Positions 8,126-18,017 of a DNA stretch of 64,000 nt are shown piece after piece (positions within the stretch are counted from its first letter, which is position 1; the number at the start of each line of letters is the position of its first letter). This stretch comes from Carboxylicivirga marina (GTDB taxonomy: Bacteria; Bacteroidota; Bacteroidia; Bacteroidales; Marinilabiliaceae), in NCBI RefSeq assembly GCF_016612505.1, contig NZ_JAENRR010000005.1, forward strand, positions 106,531-170,530, in the 5' to 3' direction. A program made the translations under genes and the position numbers. The notes beneath the pieces were generated by a model. It did not search any database, was not told the origin of the DNA, and saw only the letters and a list, made by a program, of their open reading frames with translations.

Positions 8126-10075
8126 TTAAAGTTCAAAACTATACTCTCGATTATAACGACGCATTTGCTCAATAAACCCTTCAGAATAATCAATACTCAC
8201 ATCAATAACTGAATCATCATCATCTTTAAGGAGTGATAACTTAGGATTTAAAAAACCTGAATACGGGGCAATCTTTAGTTTAGCATACCGTTCTAGCACG
8301 CCCTTATGCATAGTACTATCTACCTTTACTCCATATTGCTCAACGAGTTCTCTGGCGGCCTCGTAATCTCCTTGCGATTTTATACGTTGCACCTCCTTTA
8401 ATAGCTTTCCAAATAGCTTACGAAGCTTGCTGTAATCGTTTATTTTAAAATACGATTTACCATCCTTTGATACATGCTCAATAACGTTCTCACCAGCTCC
8501 TTCTTTAAAGGCCCACGAACTTATCAATTGTCGATTGCGCATATGCGTCTGTTCGATATTAGCGCCATGCTTAACTCGAGCCAACTGAACCATTAAACCG
8601 TTTCGGATATATGAGTTATACTGTGCTTTATAAACATCCATATCTGGAACCAGATCTAACTCCAACATTTTATTATCAGCCATAAAATAAAGGCCAAATA
8701 AATCGGCACGCGCTTCTTCAATAACCGAACCATAAGCTTTTAAATCATCTGAACGAATACCTGATTCTAATTTACCTGAACCGTGTCCTAAACACTCATG
8801 CAAATGCGTATGTAAATTATCTGCAATGGCGCCATATTGTTTATGCAGTTTAATTTCTTCTGTAGAGAAGGCAAATTCCTCCACCACTCCTGAAGTCAAG
8901 GACGCCATTTCATAGGCCTGACTTATATTTTGTAAAGAAACAGATTTAGAACCATGTTTTTCGCGAATCCATTCTGAATTAGGAAGATTAATACCCAATG
9001 GTGATGCCGGATAGCAATCGCCACCAAGCATGATGGCATTAATTACCTTCATGCTAACACCTTTCACCGTTTCTTTTTTATGATCTGCCAAAACAGGAGA
9101 ATGATTTTCAAACCATTGAGCATGATCGCTTATGATTGATACTTTTTCCGTTTCCTCTTTATCGCTAATGTTTACCAGGCTTTCCCAGGCACCTTTGTAA
9201 CCAAGCGCATCGCCATACACTTCGATAAAACCATTGATAAAATCAACTTCGCCAGATTGCTCTTTTATCCATTCAATACTGTACTCATCAAATAGAGTTA
9301 AATCGCCTGAACGATAATAATTGCATAAGGTATTAATCAATGCTTTTTGCTGTTTGTTTTCACACACTTCTGCAGCTTTACCTAAGCAATAGGTGATTTT
9401 TTCTATTGAATTGGAATACTTACCATTAATACAGTATGTTTCTTCTGAGATTTTATTGTTAGATTTTATTAATCGAGAATTTAATCCATATGAAACAGGC
9501 TCAAGATCTTCTGCTTCTAACTTTGACTTATAGAAATCCTCAGCTTCGGCCTGATTAATGTTTTTATAAAAGTTATTGGCCGAATTAATAATCAAATCTT
9601 TGCCCTCATCCTGACACACCATTTTGTTAAGATATTGATTATCGAACAGCAACTTCACTGTTTTTTTTACAATATCCTGAATGGAATCACATTGTAGTTC
9701 CTTTACATCATCCGCACTTAAATAATTAATCCAATTATTAAGCTCATTGGCAGCAAAATTCGGCTGTAATTTATCGGTACTATAATGATGATGAATGCCA
9801 TTGGCGAATAAAACACGTTTATAAAACTCCTCAAGCTTACCAAAGCCATCACTATTACTATCAACCACACAATACAACTTATCCAAAACCTTACGAATCC
9901 ATAGGTTAGCCTCACAATTCTGATCCCAAATGATATCTCGTCCACAAAGGCCTGCCTCAGATAAATAGTAGATATATAGTTTTTTTTTGAGTGGTAACTC
10001 ACTGAAACCAGGAATCTGATATCGCAAAATTCTTAAGTCGGCAAACTGCTCCACAAAATGTTTAAAATCTGTCAT
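8126..10075 (-). CDS. Dipeptidyl peptidase III family zinc metallopeptidase (M49)
   Basis: A 649-residue enzyme that removes dipeptides from the N-termini of short peptides. The zinc motif is HECLGH (His426, Glu427, His431), and the third ligand is Glu454 in EEARAD. HECLGH is the shortened five-spacing form typical of bacterial DPP III, whereas eukaryotic enzymes have HELLGH. The length is slightly below the usual 670-700 because there is no leader peptide, so it is probably cytoplasmic. Start is ATG at 10073-10075. The unknown exported protein upstream ends 11 bases before it, which suggests one transcript. Some databases label such proteins dihydrofolate reductase, which the zinc motif contradicts. 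Confidence 0.93.
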   Translation of the reverse strand: MTDFKHFVEQFADLRILRYQIPGFSELPLKKKLYIYYLSEAGLCGRDIIWDQNCEANLWIRKVLDKLYCVVDSNSDGFGKLEEFYKRVLFANGIHHHYSTDKLQPNFAANELNNWINYLSADDVKELQCDSIQDIVKKTVKLLFDNQYLNKMVCQDEGKDLIINSANNFYKNINQAEAEDFYKSKLEAEDLEPVSYGLNSRLIKSNNKISEETYCINGKYSNSIEKITYCLGKAAEVCENKQQKALINTLCNYYRSGDLTLFDEYSIEWIKEQSGEVDFINGFIEVYGDALGYKGAWESLVNISDKEETEKVSIISDHAQWFENHSPVLADHKKETVKGVSMKVINAIMLGGDCYPASPLGINLPNSEWIREKHGSKSVSLQNISQAYEMASLTSGVVEEFAFSTEEIKLHKQYGAIADNLHTHLHECLGHGSGKLESGIRSDDLKAYGSVIEEARADLFGLYFMADNKMLELDLVPDMDVYKAQYNSYIRNGLMVQLARVKHGANIEQTHMRNRQLISSWAFKEGAGENVIEHVSKDGKSYFKINDYSKLRKLFGKLLKEVQRIKSQGDYEAARELVEQYGVKVDSTMHKGVLERYAKLKIAPYSGFLNPKLSLLKDDDDSVIDVSIDYSEGFIEQMRRYNREYSFEL

Positions 10076-10086
10076 AGCTTAATCTG

Positions 10087-11292
10087 TTAATTCAGCTTTG
10101 GGTTTCGAAGGTCGACGTCTTTTCGTAATTGCCAGACACCCTTTGTAAATTTCAGGGCGTTATATGAAAAATCGGGCCCATAATATTGATAAACACCTCG
10201 GAACATTGGTTCTGTTGGTGCCAAATTATCGAATACAATCATTTTTTCACGAGAATCATAACGCACCATCATGGTAGCTTTTGCTGAATATTTAAACACC
10301 AGGCGATTACGCGTAATTCTATCAGATTTGAAAATAGGGCCACCAAAACGTAAGCGCCCATTTTGAACAATCAATACATCAATCACCCTTGTTTTTACAA
10401 ATTCTCCGTGACCTTTATAGCCCAACAGCGTATAGTAAGTTTTGTTGCCACTTTGATTTTGTATCAAATCAAGATAGATAGCACCATACCATTTCTTATC
10501 AGACAGTGTTGAACGCTCTGGTGATTTAATCTTAGGCGACGTATCGTTTAATGGTATAACCTTTAAATCACCATCATTTAGAATTACGGCTCCATAAAAC
10601 AACTGATTAAAGCCTTCCTTTTGAATATTATAGGTGCATATTTTCACTTTCTCATCATCCGAAATCAAAGTCTTCATCCTTTTTAGTTGCTTAAAAGATG
10701 TTTCGAACTTGCTTTTATCAGACCATAGGAAGTTTAATCGTTTTAGTAGTACCGTATTTAAAGAATCCTTTTGCTCATTGCCTTGCATCTGTTGCAATTC
10801 TTCAAACTTACATTTGGTAACAACATCTATCGCATCCACAATTTCTTGTTTCCCATCATTTATTTGAAAACTGTACAAATCTGCATCAGAACCTGATAAT
10901 GTATAAGTAAAGTCACTTGAGCTTTTAGAACCGTTATAATTAAATTTTTCCGAAAATGACCAAATCCTATTATCATACTGCACCAGCCATTCAAGTTGAA
11001 AAACACCTTGGTAAGTTGAATTACCAAATGCGGCTATTGTCATTTTTTTATCCGCCGACTTAGATACCGTTAGCTTATTGGTATGATGAAGAACTTCATT
11101 GATATCATTTTCATCACGCCATATTTCTTTTAAGCCTTTACTTAATTCCAGCAAATCAAAACGTTTATTGTTAGGATCTGTTTTCTGCTCGAGCTTATTT
11201 AACTGTTCTCCCCACTGTTTCAACGACTGAGAGTTTACAACTAGAGAACCTGCGAGTAAACTAACAATTATATAAAGTTTAACTTTTACCAT
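10087..11292 (-). CDS. Exported protein of unknown function
   Basis: I do not recognise a family. The product is 401 residues from ATG 11290-11292, which places a clean signal peptide (MVKVKLYIIVSLLAGS, cleavage near VNSQS) at the N-terminus. The frame extends seven codons further to a TTG, but that would put polar residues ahead of the signal, so the ATG is preferred. The mature part is mixed, with many aromatic residues and short strand-like segments (YYTLLGYKGHGEF, MVRYDSREKMIVFDN), consistent with a soluble beta-rich periplasmic or surface protein. It lies 11 bases ahead of the M49 peptidase gene and probably shares its transcript. Confidence 0.85.
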   Translation of the reverse strand: MVKVKLYIIVSLLAGSLVVNSQSLKQWGEQLNKLEQKTDPNNKRFDLLELSKGLKEIWRDENDINEVLHHTNKLTVSKSADKKMTIAAFGNSTYQGVFQLEWLVQYDNRIWSFSEKFNYNGSKSSSDFTYTLSGSDADLYSFQINDGKQEIVDAIDVVTKCKFEELQQMQGNEQKDSLNTVLLKRLNFLWSDKSKFETSFKQLKRMKTLISDDEKVKICTYNIQKEGFNQLFYGAVILNDGDLKVIPLNDTSPKIKSPERSTLSDKKWYGAIYLDLIQNQSGNKTYYTLLGYKGHGEFVKTRVIDVLIVQNGRLRFGGPIFKSDRITRNRLVFKYSAKATMMVRYDSREKMIVFDNLAPTEPMFRGVYQYYGPDFSYNALKFTKGVWQLRKDVDLRNPKLN

Positions 11293-11341
11293 ATTTAGCG
11301 TATTATCTGCCAAATTTAAGAATAAATGTAAACAAGCAGAT

Positions 11342-11371
11342 ATAAAAAAAGGTAGCCATAACGGCTACCTT
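11342..11371 (-). terminator. Intrinsic terminator of tdh
   Basis: AAGGTAGCC (11349-11357) pairs perfectly with GGCTACCTT (11363-11371), loop ATAAC. The minus strand continues with a run of T. It begins 23 bases after the tdh stop. Confidence 0.8.
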
Positions 11372-11393
11372 CAATTTATATGGTGCGAATTAA

Positions 11394-12425
11394 TTAATTC
11401 CAGTTTAAAAGTACTTTTCCGCAGTTCCCTTCTTCCATCACATCAAATCCTTTCTGAAAGTCGTTAATGCTGTATTGATGCGTAATAATTGGAGTTAAAT
11501 CAAGTCCTGACATTAACATTTGTTCCATGTGGTACCATGTTTCGTACATCTCACGTCCGTAGATACCTTTTAAGGTAAGACCTTTAAATATAATGCGGTT
11601 CCAGTCCACTTGTGTTGATGAAGGTAATATGCCGAGCATTGAGATTTTACCTGAATTATACATATGCTCTACTAATTGGTTAAACGCAGCCGGAGCACCA
11701 GAACATTCTAAACCAATATCAAAGCCAATCATACCCAAATCATCCATCACTTCGCGTAAGTTTTCGGTGATTGGATTGACTACACGTGTAGCTCCCATCT
11801 TACGTGCCAGTTCGGCTCTAAACTCGTTAGTTTCAGTAGCAACAACATATCGAGCGCCTGCAAATTTAGCGACAGCTACAGCCATACTACCAATAAGTCC
11901 CGAACCTGTTATCAATACATCCTCGCCAATCAATGGGAATGATAATGCAGTGTGAGTCGCATTACCAAACGGATCCATAATAGCCAATACTTCATCAGGA
12001 ATTGATGCATTAATCTTCATCACATTGGCTGAAGGTACTTTAACATACTCGGCAAATGAGCCATCAATGTTAACACCAATACCAACTGTTCTTTCGCATA
12101 TGTGCTGGCGTCCGCGACGACAATTACGACAATGACCACAAGCAATATGACCTTCGCCTGTTACTCGATCACCTTCTTTAAATTCCTTAACTTCACTTCC
12201 AACCCGAGCCACATGCCCCACATATTCGTGACCAATTGTCATGCCTACAGGAATGGTGTTTTGTGCCCATTCATCCCATTTATAAATATGCAGGTCAGTT
12301 CCACAAATGGCAGATTTTGATACTTTAATCAACACATCATTAGGCCCAATTTCTGGTATCTTAACCTCTTCCAACCAAATACCTTTTTCGGCTTTTGATT
12401 TTACAAGTGCTTTCATCATCGTCAT
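11394..12425 (-). CDS. tdh: L-threonine 3-dehydrogenase
   Basis: The 343-residue zinc-dependent dehydrogenase oxidises L-threonine to 2-amino-3-oxobutyrate with NAD+, which KBL then splits to glycine and acetyl-CoA. Catalytic zinc residues are visible in [10 protein letters not shown] (Cys41) and GHEYVGH (His66, Glu67); the structural zinc loop is [15 protein letters not shown]. The Rossmann segment is [18 protein letters not shown]. The order and wording of the motifs follow E. coli Tdh along the whole length, including [13 protein letters not shown]. No kbl gene lies beside it. Start is ATG 12423-12425; internal ATGs two and three codons later are alternatives. It has its own terminator. 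Confidence 0.95.
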   Translation of the reverse strand: MTMMKALVKSKAEKGIWLEEVKIPEIGPNDVLIKVSKSAICGTDLHIYKWDEWAQNTIPVGMTIGHEYVGHVARVGSEVKEFKEGDRVTGEGHIACGHCRNCRRGRQHICERTVGIGVNIDGSFAEYVKVPSANVMKINASIPDEVLAIMDPFGNATHTALSFPLIGEDVLITGSGLIGSMAVAVAKFAGARYVVATETNEFRAELARKMGATRVVNPITENLREVMDDLGMIGFDIGLECSGAPAAFNQLVEHMYNSGKISMLGILPSSTQVDWNRIIFKGLTLKGIYGREMYETWYHMEQMLMSGLDLTPIITHQYSINDFQKGFDVMEEGNCGKVLLNWN

Positions 12426-12533
12426 TATGCAGTATTTTTTAGCGTGTAATTATGTTCCTATCTATCTTTATTCTAAATAACAAAAGTGCGAAAGGTATTT
12501 GAATTATACCTATGATTAATGTCAGGTAGTTAA

Positions 12534-12566
12534 AATAAAAAAAGGCTGACACAATTGCCAGCCTTT
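12534..12566 (-). terminator. Intrinsic terminator after the second SusCD pair
   Basis: AAAGGCTG (12541-12548) pairs with CAGCCTTT (12559-12566). The minus strand continues into a T-rich tract. Confidence 0.75.
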
Positions 12567-12588
12567 CTATAATGAATAATGAGTTTAA

Positions 12589-14529
12589 TTACTTCTTCGA
12601 CCACCAAAGTGGTGTCAATACGTCATCTTCACCTCCTAAGAACTGAAGTGCCTGATTATAACTATCAGGATTCGTATTTTGTAATGAAACAGGATATCTC
12701 AGACGTTGCGGGAAAAATTCCTTCCTACTTTCCAAAATAGTTGTTTCATTGGCATTCGGCATATCTGGTAATAACCGTTCAGCTGCGGGGTTGACGAAAA
12801 ATGGCAAACCTAACCTTCTGTGATCATTCCATGCTTCCATTGGAACCCATGGACAATTGGCAATCCATTTTTGAGTGATAATTTTTGTTAGAACGTCATT
12901 ATTGGTTGGTAAACCAAAATTAGTCGGATACTCGTATGTAGTTGTTCCTGCTGTTTCTGTATATGGGTCATAATTATTAATGGTATAATCAACCGCCTCA
13001 TCAGTATGGTCAAAACTCACACTTGTACCAACTCTATTATATTCAGCAGACAATACATATTCGCTAGCAAACTGACTCAATCCATGATAATCAAAACTTT
13101 GAGCTACACCTTCTTCATAATGCTGTTTGGCCGAACCTAAAGCATTCCAACCATAAGATGCAGCTTCGGCCAATAAGAAGTATGTTTCCCAACTCCCAAA
13201 CCAAACTCTTTCCGTTGGACCATCATGATATACTTTAGATTTACATGGTTGGTTATATGACCAATATAATTTATCAGTTCTCGACGATTTTTCACCATGA
13301 TCACCATTAGTCCATGAGTTAAAACTATATCTAGAATTCAACCTAACTGTATCTGCAGGTTCCTTTTCATCCCATGCTTTAATATCGTAAGCATCGCCAG
13401 TATCATCATATCTAAACATGACTGTACCATCGTCATAACCAACTAACCCAAACATTTTCCATATACGTGGATCTAATTTATCTGGTATTCCGTCGAAAAA
13501 GTGTCCTTTAGCAGGATCGTTGACTGCAGTAGCAATATTTTCAGGCATATACAAACCTAAATAACTCTGAACAGATTTAACGTGGTCATCAAAAACAGCT
13601 TCATCAAGATTAGATAATGCTACGCCATCTACAGAGAGTAAATTACGACTTTCAACACCGCCAAGACCAAAAGTAATATTAGACATAGTTGCTGTCATAT
13701 ACTGTCTGTTCCAAGGACGTGACATTACTCGAGTCAAATCATTCCAACCTCCATCTTCAGGGACAGTTGGCATTTCATCTAATGACATCACAAAACCTGC
13801 TATACCCCCAGCATCAGCAACAGCCTTTTCAAATTTAGTCTGTGCGTACCCATTATCGGCTTCTGACAAACGCATTGCAAATCTTAAACGTAATGAATTT
13901 GCATACTTTTTCCATAATACCACATCAAACCCAAGCATATAATCAAACTCAGTTACAGGTGACATATCCACACCTTCATCCAATTTACCAACTGCATCCT
14001 CGAGCTCGTCAAGAATGTAATGGTAAGTATCTTCTAAACTGTATGAATCAGGATTTTCTCCCTGAAATGCATTAATTGCAGGATTTGGGCCAAAATTATC
14101 ACTCACTTCACTAATTAAATACGCTTTCCAAATTCGGGCAATCTGAACTAAATTATTAGTATATGAATACCCAGTTCCACTTTCAATCTGCTCATTACCA
14201 ATATTAATCGCTTGTTGAGCAAGATTAATCCATGACCCTACATAATCTTTCCAATAATCTTCAGACCAACCATTAATATCCCCCCCGGTAATTGCATAAT
14301 AGCCTCGTTCGTAATGTGCACATCCTTTCCAATTAAGAATGAACATACGTTCAGCAATGTGTGGGTTTTGTTGAGCCTTTATAATAGAATTATTGATAAA
14401 GTATTCAACTTGTACTTTATCTGGTCCAACAGCAGTTGGACTAATATTTATTTCATCGAAATCGCTGCAAGAATATGATATTGTTGTTAACAGCGTTAGA
14501 ACTAATATATATATTTTAAATTGTCTCAT
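12589..14529 (-). CDS. SusD/RagB-family outer-membrane nutrient-binding lipoprotein
   Basis: A 646-residue surface lipoprotein that captures nutrient and acts as the lid of its SusC partner. The lipoprotein signal ends at Cys21 (SYSCSDFDE), followed by acidic residues as in the Bacteroidota surface-export signal. The helical TPR-like core is recognisable from WKAYLISEVSDNFG, the segment around LWKKYANSLRLRFAMR and WETYFLLAEAASYGW. The C-terminal MEAWNDHRRLG segment matches the SusD-like subgroup that often pairs with peptide- or unknown-substrate transporters. It lies 14 bases downstream of its SusC gene and ends the transcript. No polysaccharide-degrading enzyme is near, so the ligand cannot be read from context. 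Confidence 0.93.
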   Translation of the reverse strand: MRQFKIYILVLTLLTTISYSCSDFDEINISPTAVGPDKVQVEYFINNSIIKAQQNPHIAERMFILNWKGCAHYERGYYAITGGDINGWSEDYWKDYVGSWINLAQQAINIGNEQIESGTGYSYTNNLVQIARIWKAYLISEVSDNFGPNPAINAFQGENPDSYSLEDTYHYILDELEDAVGKLDEGVDMSPVTEFDYMLGFDVVLWKKYANSLRLRFAMRLSEADNGYAQTKFEKAVADAGGIAGFVMSLDEMPTVPEDGGWNDLTRVMSRPWNRQYMTATMSNITFGLGGVESRNLLSVDGVALSNLDEAVFDDHVKSVQSYLGLYMPENIATAVNDPAKGHFFDGIPDKLDPRIWKMFGLVGYDDGTVMFRYDDTGDAYDIKAWDEKEPADTVRLNSRYSFNSWTNGDHGEKSSRTDKLYWSYNQPCKSKVYHDGPTERVWFGSWETYFLLAEAASYGWNALGSAKQHYEEGVAQSFDYHGLSQFASEYVLSAEYNRVGTSVSFDHTDEAVDYTINNYDPYTETAGTTTYEYPTNFGLPTNNDVLTKIITQKWIANCPWVPMEAWNDHRRLGLPFFVNPAAERLLPDMPNANETTILESRKEFFPQRLRYPVSLQNTNPDSYNQALQFLGGEDDVLTPLWWSKK

Positions 14530-14543
14530 TGTAAGTCCTCCTA

Positions 14544-17500
14544 TTAGAATTTAAGTGATAGATTAAACGTCCAAGATTTCATTGTTGGAGGCGAGCCCAT
14601 TTCCATACCGATGGCATTAGTACCTACTCCTATTACTGATTCCGGATCGATACCTGGTGTATCACTGTCAATTAACCAAACATTATTACCAATAATAGAT
14701 ACATCAGCACCTACAATTGGAATGTCGTTAAACCATTTAGTTGGTAACTTATATCCTAATTTTAAATTACGAATTCTGATACTTGAAGCATCATAAGTAA
14801 ACTCATCGGTTATACCTAAATTACCTTGCGAGGCAACTCGCCCCCAATATAACTCAGGAGATACTGCTGTACTATTCTGAGCATATGTACCATCTCCATT
14901 ATCAACGACACCTTCATATACAAACTCTTCTCGTTCTCCATTAACGACAGTACCGGCTGCTACACCTCGGCCATGGGTAAATGCAGTTGTTCCTGAGAAA
15001 ATTTTACCTCCAAACTTCATATCAAGCAAGAAACTTAACATCAAATTCTTATATGAGAACGAATTTGTAATACCCACCATCCAATCTGGCTGTTGATTAC
15101 CCAAATATTCCCATTCATCTCCTTTAATTGGCAGTCCACTCTCATCAACAATCACTTGACCAAAATATTGACTTACCTCATCTTCAACGCGAAGCATTTT
15201 CTTACCATACATCTCTCCATAGTCGCCACCAACCATGGCAACAATTTTAAGATCATCTACAGCTCCTAAAGAATATTCTTCCACATCTCCTTCTAATTCA
15301 AGAATCTTATTCTCATTCTGGGACATATTTGCAGTAACGGTCCAGTTAAATCCATCAGGATTTCTGAATATATCAGCATCCAACATTATTTCAATACCTT
15401 TATTTTGAATATTACCAGCGTTCACTATCTTATTCTTATATCCACTAAATGAATCTAAAGGCAGTTTAATTAATTGATTAGTTGCATTTGTTTTATACCA
15501 TGTAAAATCTAACCCAAATCGATTGTTTATAAATCGAATATCAAAACCTAGTTCATATGATTTGATTAACTCATTAACAACACCTGAGTCATAAAGAGTA
15601 GAACCAGGCTGTGCTGTTGTTTGCTCATGAGGAGATGGTGATTTACCAATACTATAAGTATTATATAACTCATAAGGATTTAAATCATTACCAACTTCTG
15701 CATATGATCCTCGAACTTTAGCATAAGTAATCCAACTTGGTACATCAATACCGTTTTTATCTAACATATCAGTAACAATTCCCGATAAACTGATTGATGG
15801 GTAAAGGAAAGAACGATTATCCTCACTTAAAGTAGAAGACCAGTCATTACGCATCGTAGCATCCAAGAATAAATAACCATCCCAATTTAGCTGTAGAGAG
15901 CCATAAAGAGAATTCATTTTCCTTTCTGAAAAACGCTCTGATACAGTTGGTGGATTTTCACCGTTATTCAAAGCAAATAAATTAGGAACAACCAAATCAC
16001 CTGAGTTTCCACCCATTCCTTGTGATTTTTGATGCATTAGATTTCCTCCAAAAGTCAAGAAAGTTCCAAGACGATCAATAATATCATCTTTTTGCATTTT
16101 TACTAAAAAACTAAGGTTATTCTCATATACCTCGTCAAAATTTTTAGAATATACACCTGCAGGGCGAACAATACCTCCGGTATGGATCTTCTCTTCTTTC
16201 TTGGTGGTATAAAAATCTGTACCTCCCTTAATTTCTGCGCTTAACCATGGATTAAATTCATATGCCAGCATCATAAATCCCATGAAACGATCGCGTGTAT
16301 CAGTGTTCTTTCCATATTGAAGGTTCCACCATGGGTTTCCTTGAGGAGTATTACCGTCGTCCCACCAAATTTGATTCCCATCTTCATCAATTGAAGGATT
16401 AAATTCTCTGATATCAATCGAACGAGGTAATGTCCAGATGGTAAAGAATGTATTATTCTGTGCTGCAATTCCAGGTAATGGTCTGTTTTCAGAATTAGAA
16501 TTGATATACGATACCTTTGAGTCAAATTTCCATCGTTCATTTTCCCCAAATTCAGTATTAACACGTACTGTAAATGTGGTTCTATCAACATCTGTTTCAG
16601 GAATCATGCTCTTATTATCAAATCTTGTGAGAGATGCAAATACGGAAGTCTTATTATACTGTTGAGAAAACGAAATATTATGATTCGAAATCGTACCGGT
16701 ACGGAAAAAATTCTCAACATTATCATATGTTTGCAAAGGTACTTGTTTTCCTTCCCAGTTATCAACCATTTGACCTTCTGCTTTAGGCCCCCACGAACTT
16801 CCCGACATACGATCGTATATACCATCAGATCCTTGACCAAATTCATCCTGAAGTTCAGGCTGCGTCAATAAACTTTCGACTCCAAATCTAGAATTGATTG
16901 TAAAACCAGCTCCCTTTCCTTTAGTTCCTTTTTTCGTAGTAATTAAGATAACTCCATTCCCAGCACGCGAGCCATATAAGGCAGCTGCAGAGGCACCTTT
17001 CAAGACTGACATTGATTCAATGTCATCAGCATTTAAATCACCAATACCGCTACCAAAATCACGACCATCACCAGATCCCCACTGATCTACCTCTGCACCA
17101 TCGGTAAAGTTATTAATAGGCATACCATCTACAACAATTAAAGGCTGGTTATCTCCTGTTAATGAGTTGTTACCACGAAGTATAATCTTCGAGGAACCCG
17201 ATGGCCCTCCTGCTCCTCGAACAACCTGTAAACCTGAAACCTTACCTGACAATGTATTTGCTAAGTTTTGTTCTCGGGCATCAACTACAGCATTACCCTC
17301 AACTTCTTGCATGGCATACCCCAAGGACTTTTTTTCTCTCTCTATACCAAGAGCAGTAACTACAACTTCATCAAGGCCCTCAGTTTCTGATTGCATTTCA
17401 ATATCATATGGACCTACTGAAGTGACGGTTACTTCCTCTGATGCCATACCGATAAAAGAAAACACCAAAACTGAACCTTGAGGAACTGTTATATTATACA

Positions 17501-17693
17501 TACCGCTTATATCGGTAATTGTTCCATTAGAAGTTCCTTTTTGAAGTACGGAAACACCCGGTATTGGTTGTCCGTCTTCTGTACTTGTTACTGTACCTGT
17601 AACATTTAAATCCTGAGCGTATATAAACGCTCCGAAAATGAGTGTTGGTATAAGCAACAAACACCTTTTAAACCAACTTACATTTTTTTTCAT
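14544..17693 (-). CDS. SusC/RagA-family TonB-linked outer-membrane transporter
   Basis: A 1049-residue beta-barrel that imports nutrient across the outer membrane with energy from TonB. In order: a signal peptide (cleavage near FIYAQ), a carboxypeptidase-regulatory-like domain (GTVTSTEDGQPIPGVSVLQKG), a short linker with DEVVVTALGIEREKKSLGY, the plug with LSGKVSGLQVVRGAGG and IVVDGMPINN, and a long barrel ending in an aromatic C-terminal strand (SWTFNLSLKF). It forms a pair with the SusD gene 14 bases downstream. It is about 320 bases from the preceding SusD gene, with a terminator between, so the pairs are separate transcription units. Confidence 0.95.
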   Translation of the reverse strand: MKKNVSWFKRCLLLIPTLIFGAFIYAQDLNVTGTVTSTEDGQPIPGVSVLQKGTSNGTITDISGMYNITVPQGSVLVFSFIGMASEEVTVTSVGPYDIEMQSETEGLDEVVVTALGIEREKKSLGYAMQEVEGNAVVDAREQNLANTLSGKVSGLQVVRGAGGPSGSSKIILRGNNSLTGDNQPLIVVDGMPINNFTDGAEVDQWGSGDGRDFGSGIGDLNADDIESMSVLKGASAAALYGSRAGNGVILITTKKGTKGKGAGFTINSRFGVESLLTQPELQDEFGQGSDGIYDRMSGSSWGPKAEGQMVDNWEGKQVPLQTYDNVENFFRTGTISNHNISFSQQYNKTSVFASLTRFDNKSMIPETDVDRTTFTVRVNTEFGENERWKFDSKVSYINSNSENRPLPGIAAQNNTFFTIWTLPRSIDIREFNPSIDEDGNQIWWDDGNTPQGNPWWNLQYGKNTDTRDRFMGFMMLAYEFNPWLSAEIKGGTDFYTTKKEEKIHTGGIVRPAGVYSKNFDEVYENNLSFLVKMQKDDIIDRLGTFLTFGGNLMHQKSQGMGGNSGDLVVPNLFALNNGENPPTVSERFSERKMNSLYGSLQLNWDGYLFLDATMRNDWSSTLSEDNRSFLYPSISLSGIVTDMLDKNGIDVPSWITYAKVRGSYAEVGNDLNPYELYNTYSIGKSPSPHEQTTAQPGSTLYDSGVVNELIKSYELGFDIRFINNRFGLDFTWYKTNATNQLIKLPLDSFSGYKNKIVNAGNIQNKGIEIMLDADIFRNPDGFNWTVTANMSQNENKILELEGDVEEYSLGAVDDLKIVAMVGGDYGEMYGKKMLRVEDEVSQYFGQVIVDESGLPIKGDEWEYLGNQQPDWMVGITNSFSYKNLMLSFLLDMKFGGKIFSGTTAFTHGRGVAAGTVVNGEREEFVYEGVVDNGDGTYAQNSTAVSPELYWGRVASQGNLGITDEFTYDASSIRIRNLKLGYKLPTKWFNDIPIVGADVSIIGNNVWLIDSDTPGIDPESVIGVGTNAIGMEMGSPPTMKSWTFNLSLKF

Positions 17694-17937
17694 ACGTGTG
17701 ATTTTTTAGGTTATTAATAATCATGATTGTTATTTATTGTTAATATTTAGATTATACATGTCATACATCTTATAATATTAATTCACCAGCAAAAATGATT
17801 TAGTTTAATAATTATCAAACGGTTGAATGTAGGCATAGCACAAATGATAATCAAGTATTATTTTACATTTCTTTACAATTAGGAACATGTTTAATCATTT
17901 TGAAACATATTTACACCTTTGTAATTGCCCATAAAAA
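17694..17937. other. Gene-free stretch upstream of the second SusC gene
   Basis: It is AT-rich leader and promoter DNA, with the candidate promoter at 17789-17820. I see no small ORF comparable to the one upstream of the other SusC gene. Confidence 0.55.
17789..17820 (-). promoter_or_regulatory. Possible promoter of the second SusCD pair
   Basis: On the minus strand GTTTG (about 17816-17820) is followed roughly 20 bases later by CATTTTTG, one base off the TAnnTTTG consensus. That spacing suits a Bacteroidota promoter and leaves a leader of about 90 bases before susC. This is a pattern match only. Confidence 0.35.
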
Positions 17938-17963
17938 AAGAGCCCTGCCTTAGCAGAGCTCTT
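17932..17963 (-). terminator. Intrinsic terminator after the first SusCD pair
   Basis: AAGAGC..TGC (17938-17948) pairs with GCA..GCTCTT (17953-17963) with a two-base internal mismatch; loop CTTA. The minus strand continues with seven T. Confidence 0.7.
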
Positions 17964-18017
17964 CTTCATTAATCGCACTTATATAATAGTTTGGTTTTAG
18001 AGACTAAAATTATAAGA

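Noticed and set aside
11293..11313. TTG start for the exported protein upstream of the M49 peptidase
   Set aside because: The ATG seven codons later places the signal peptide directly at the N-terminus.
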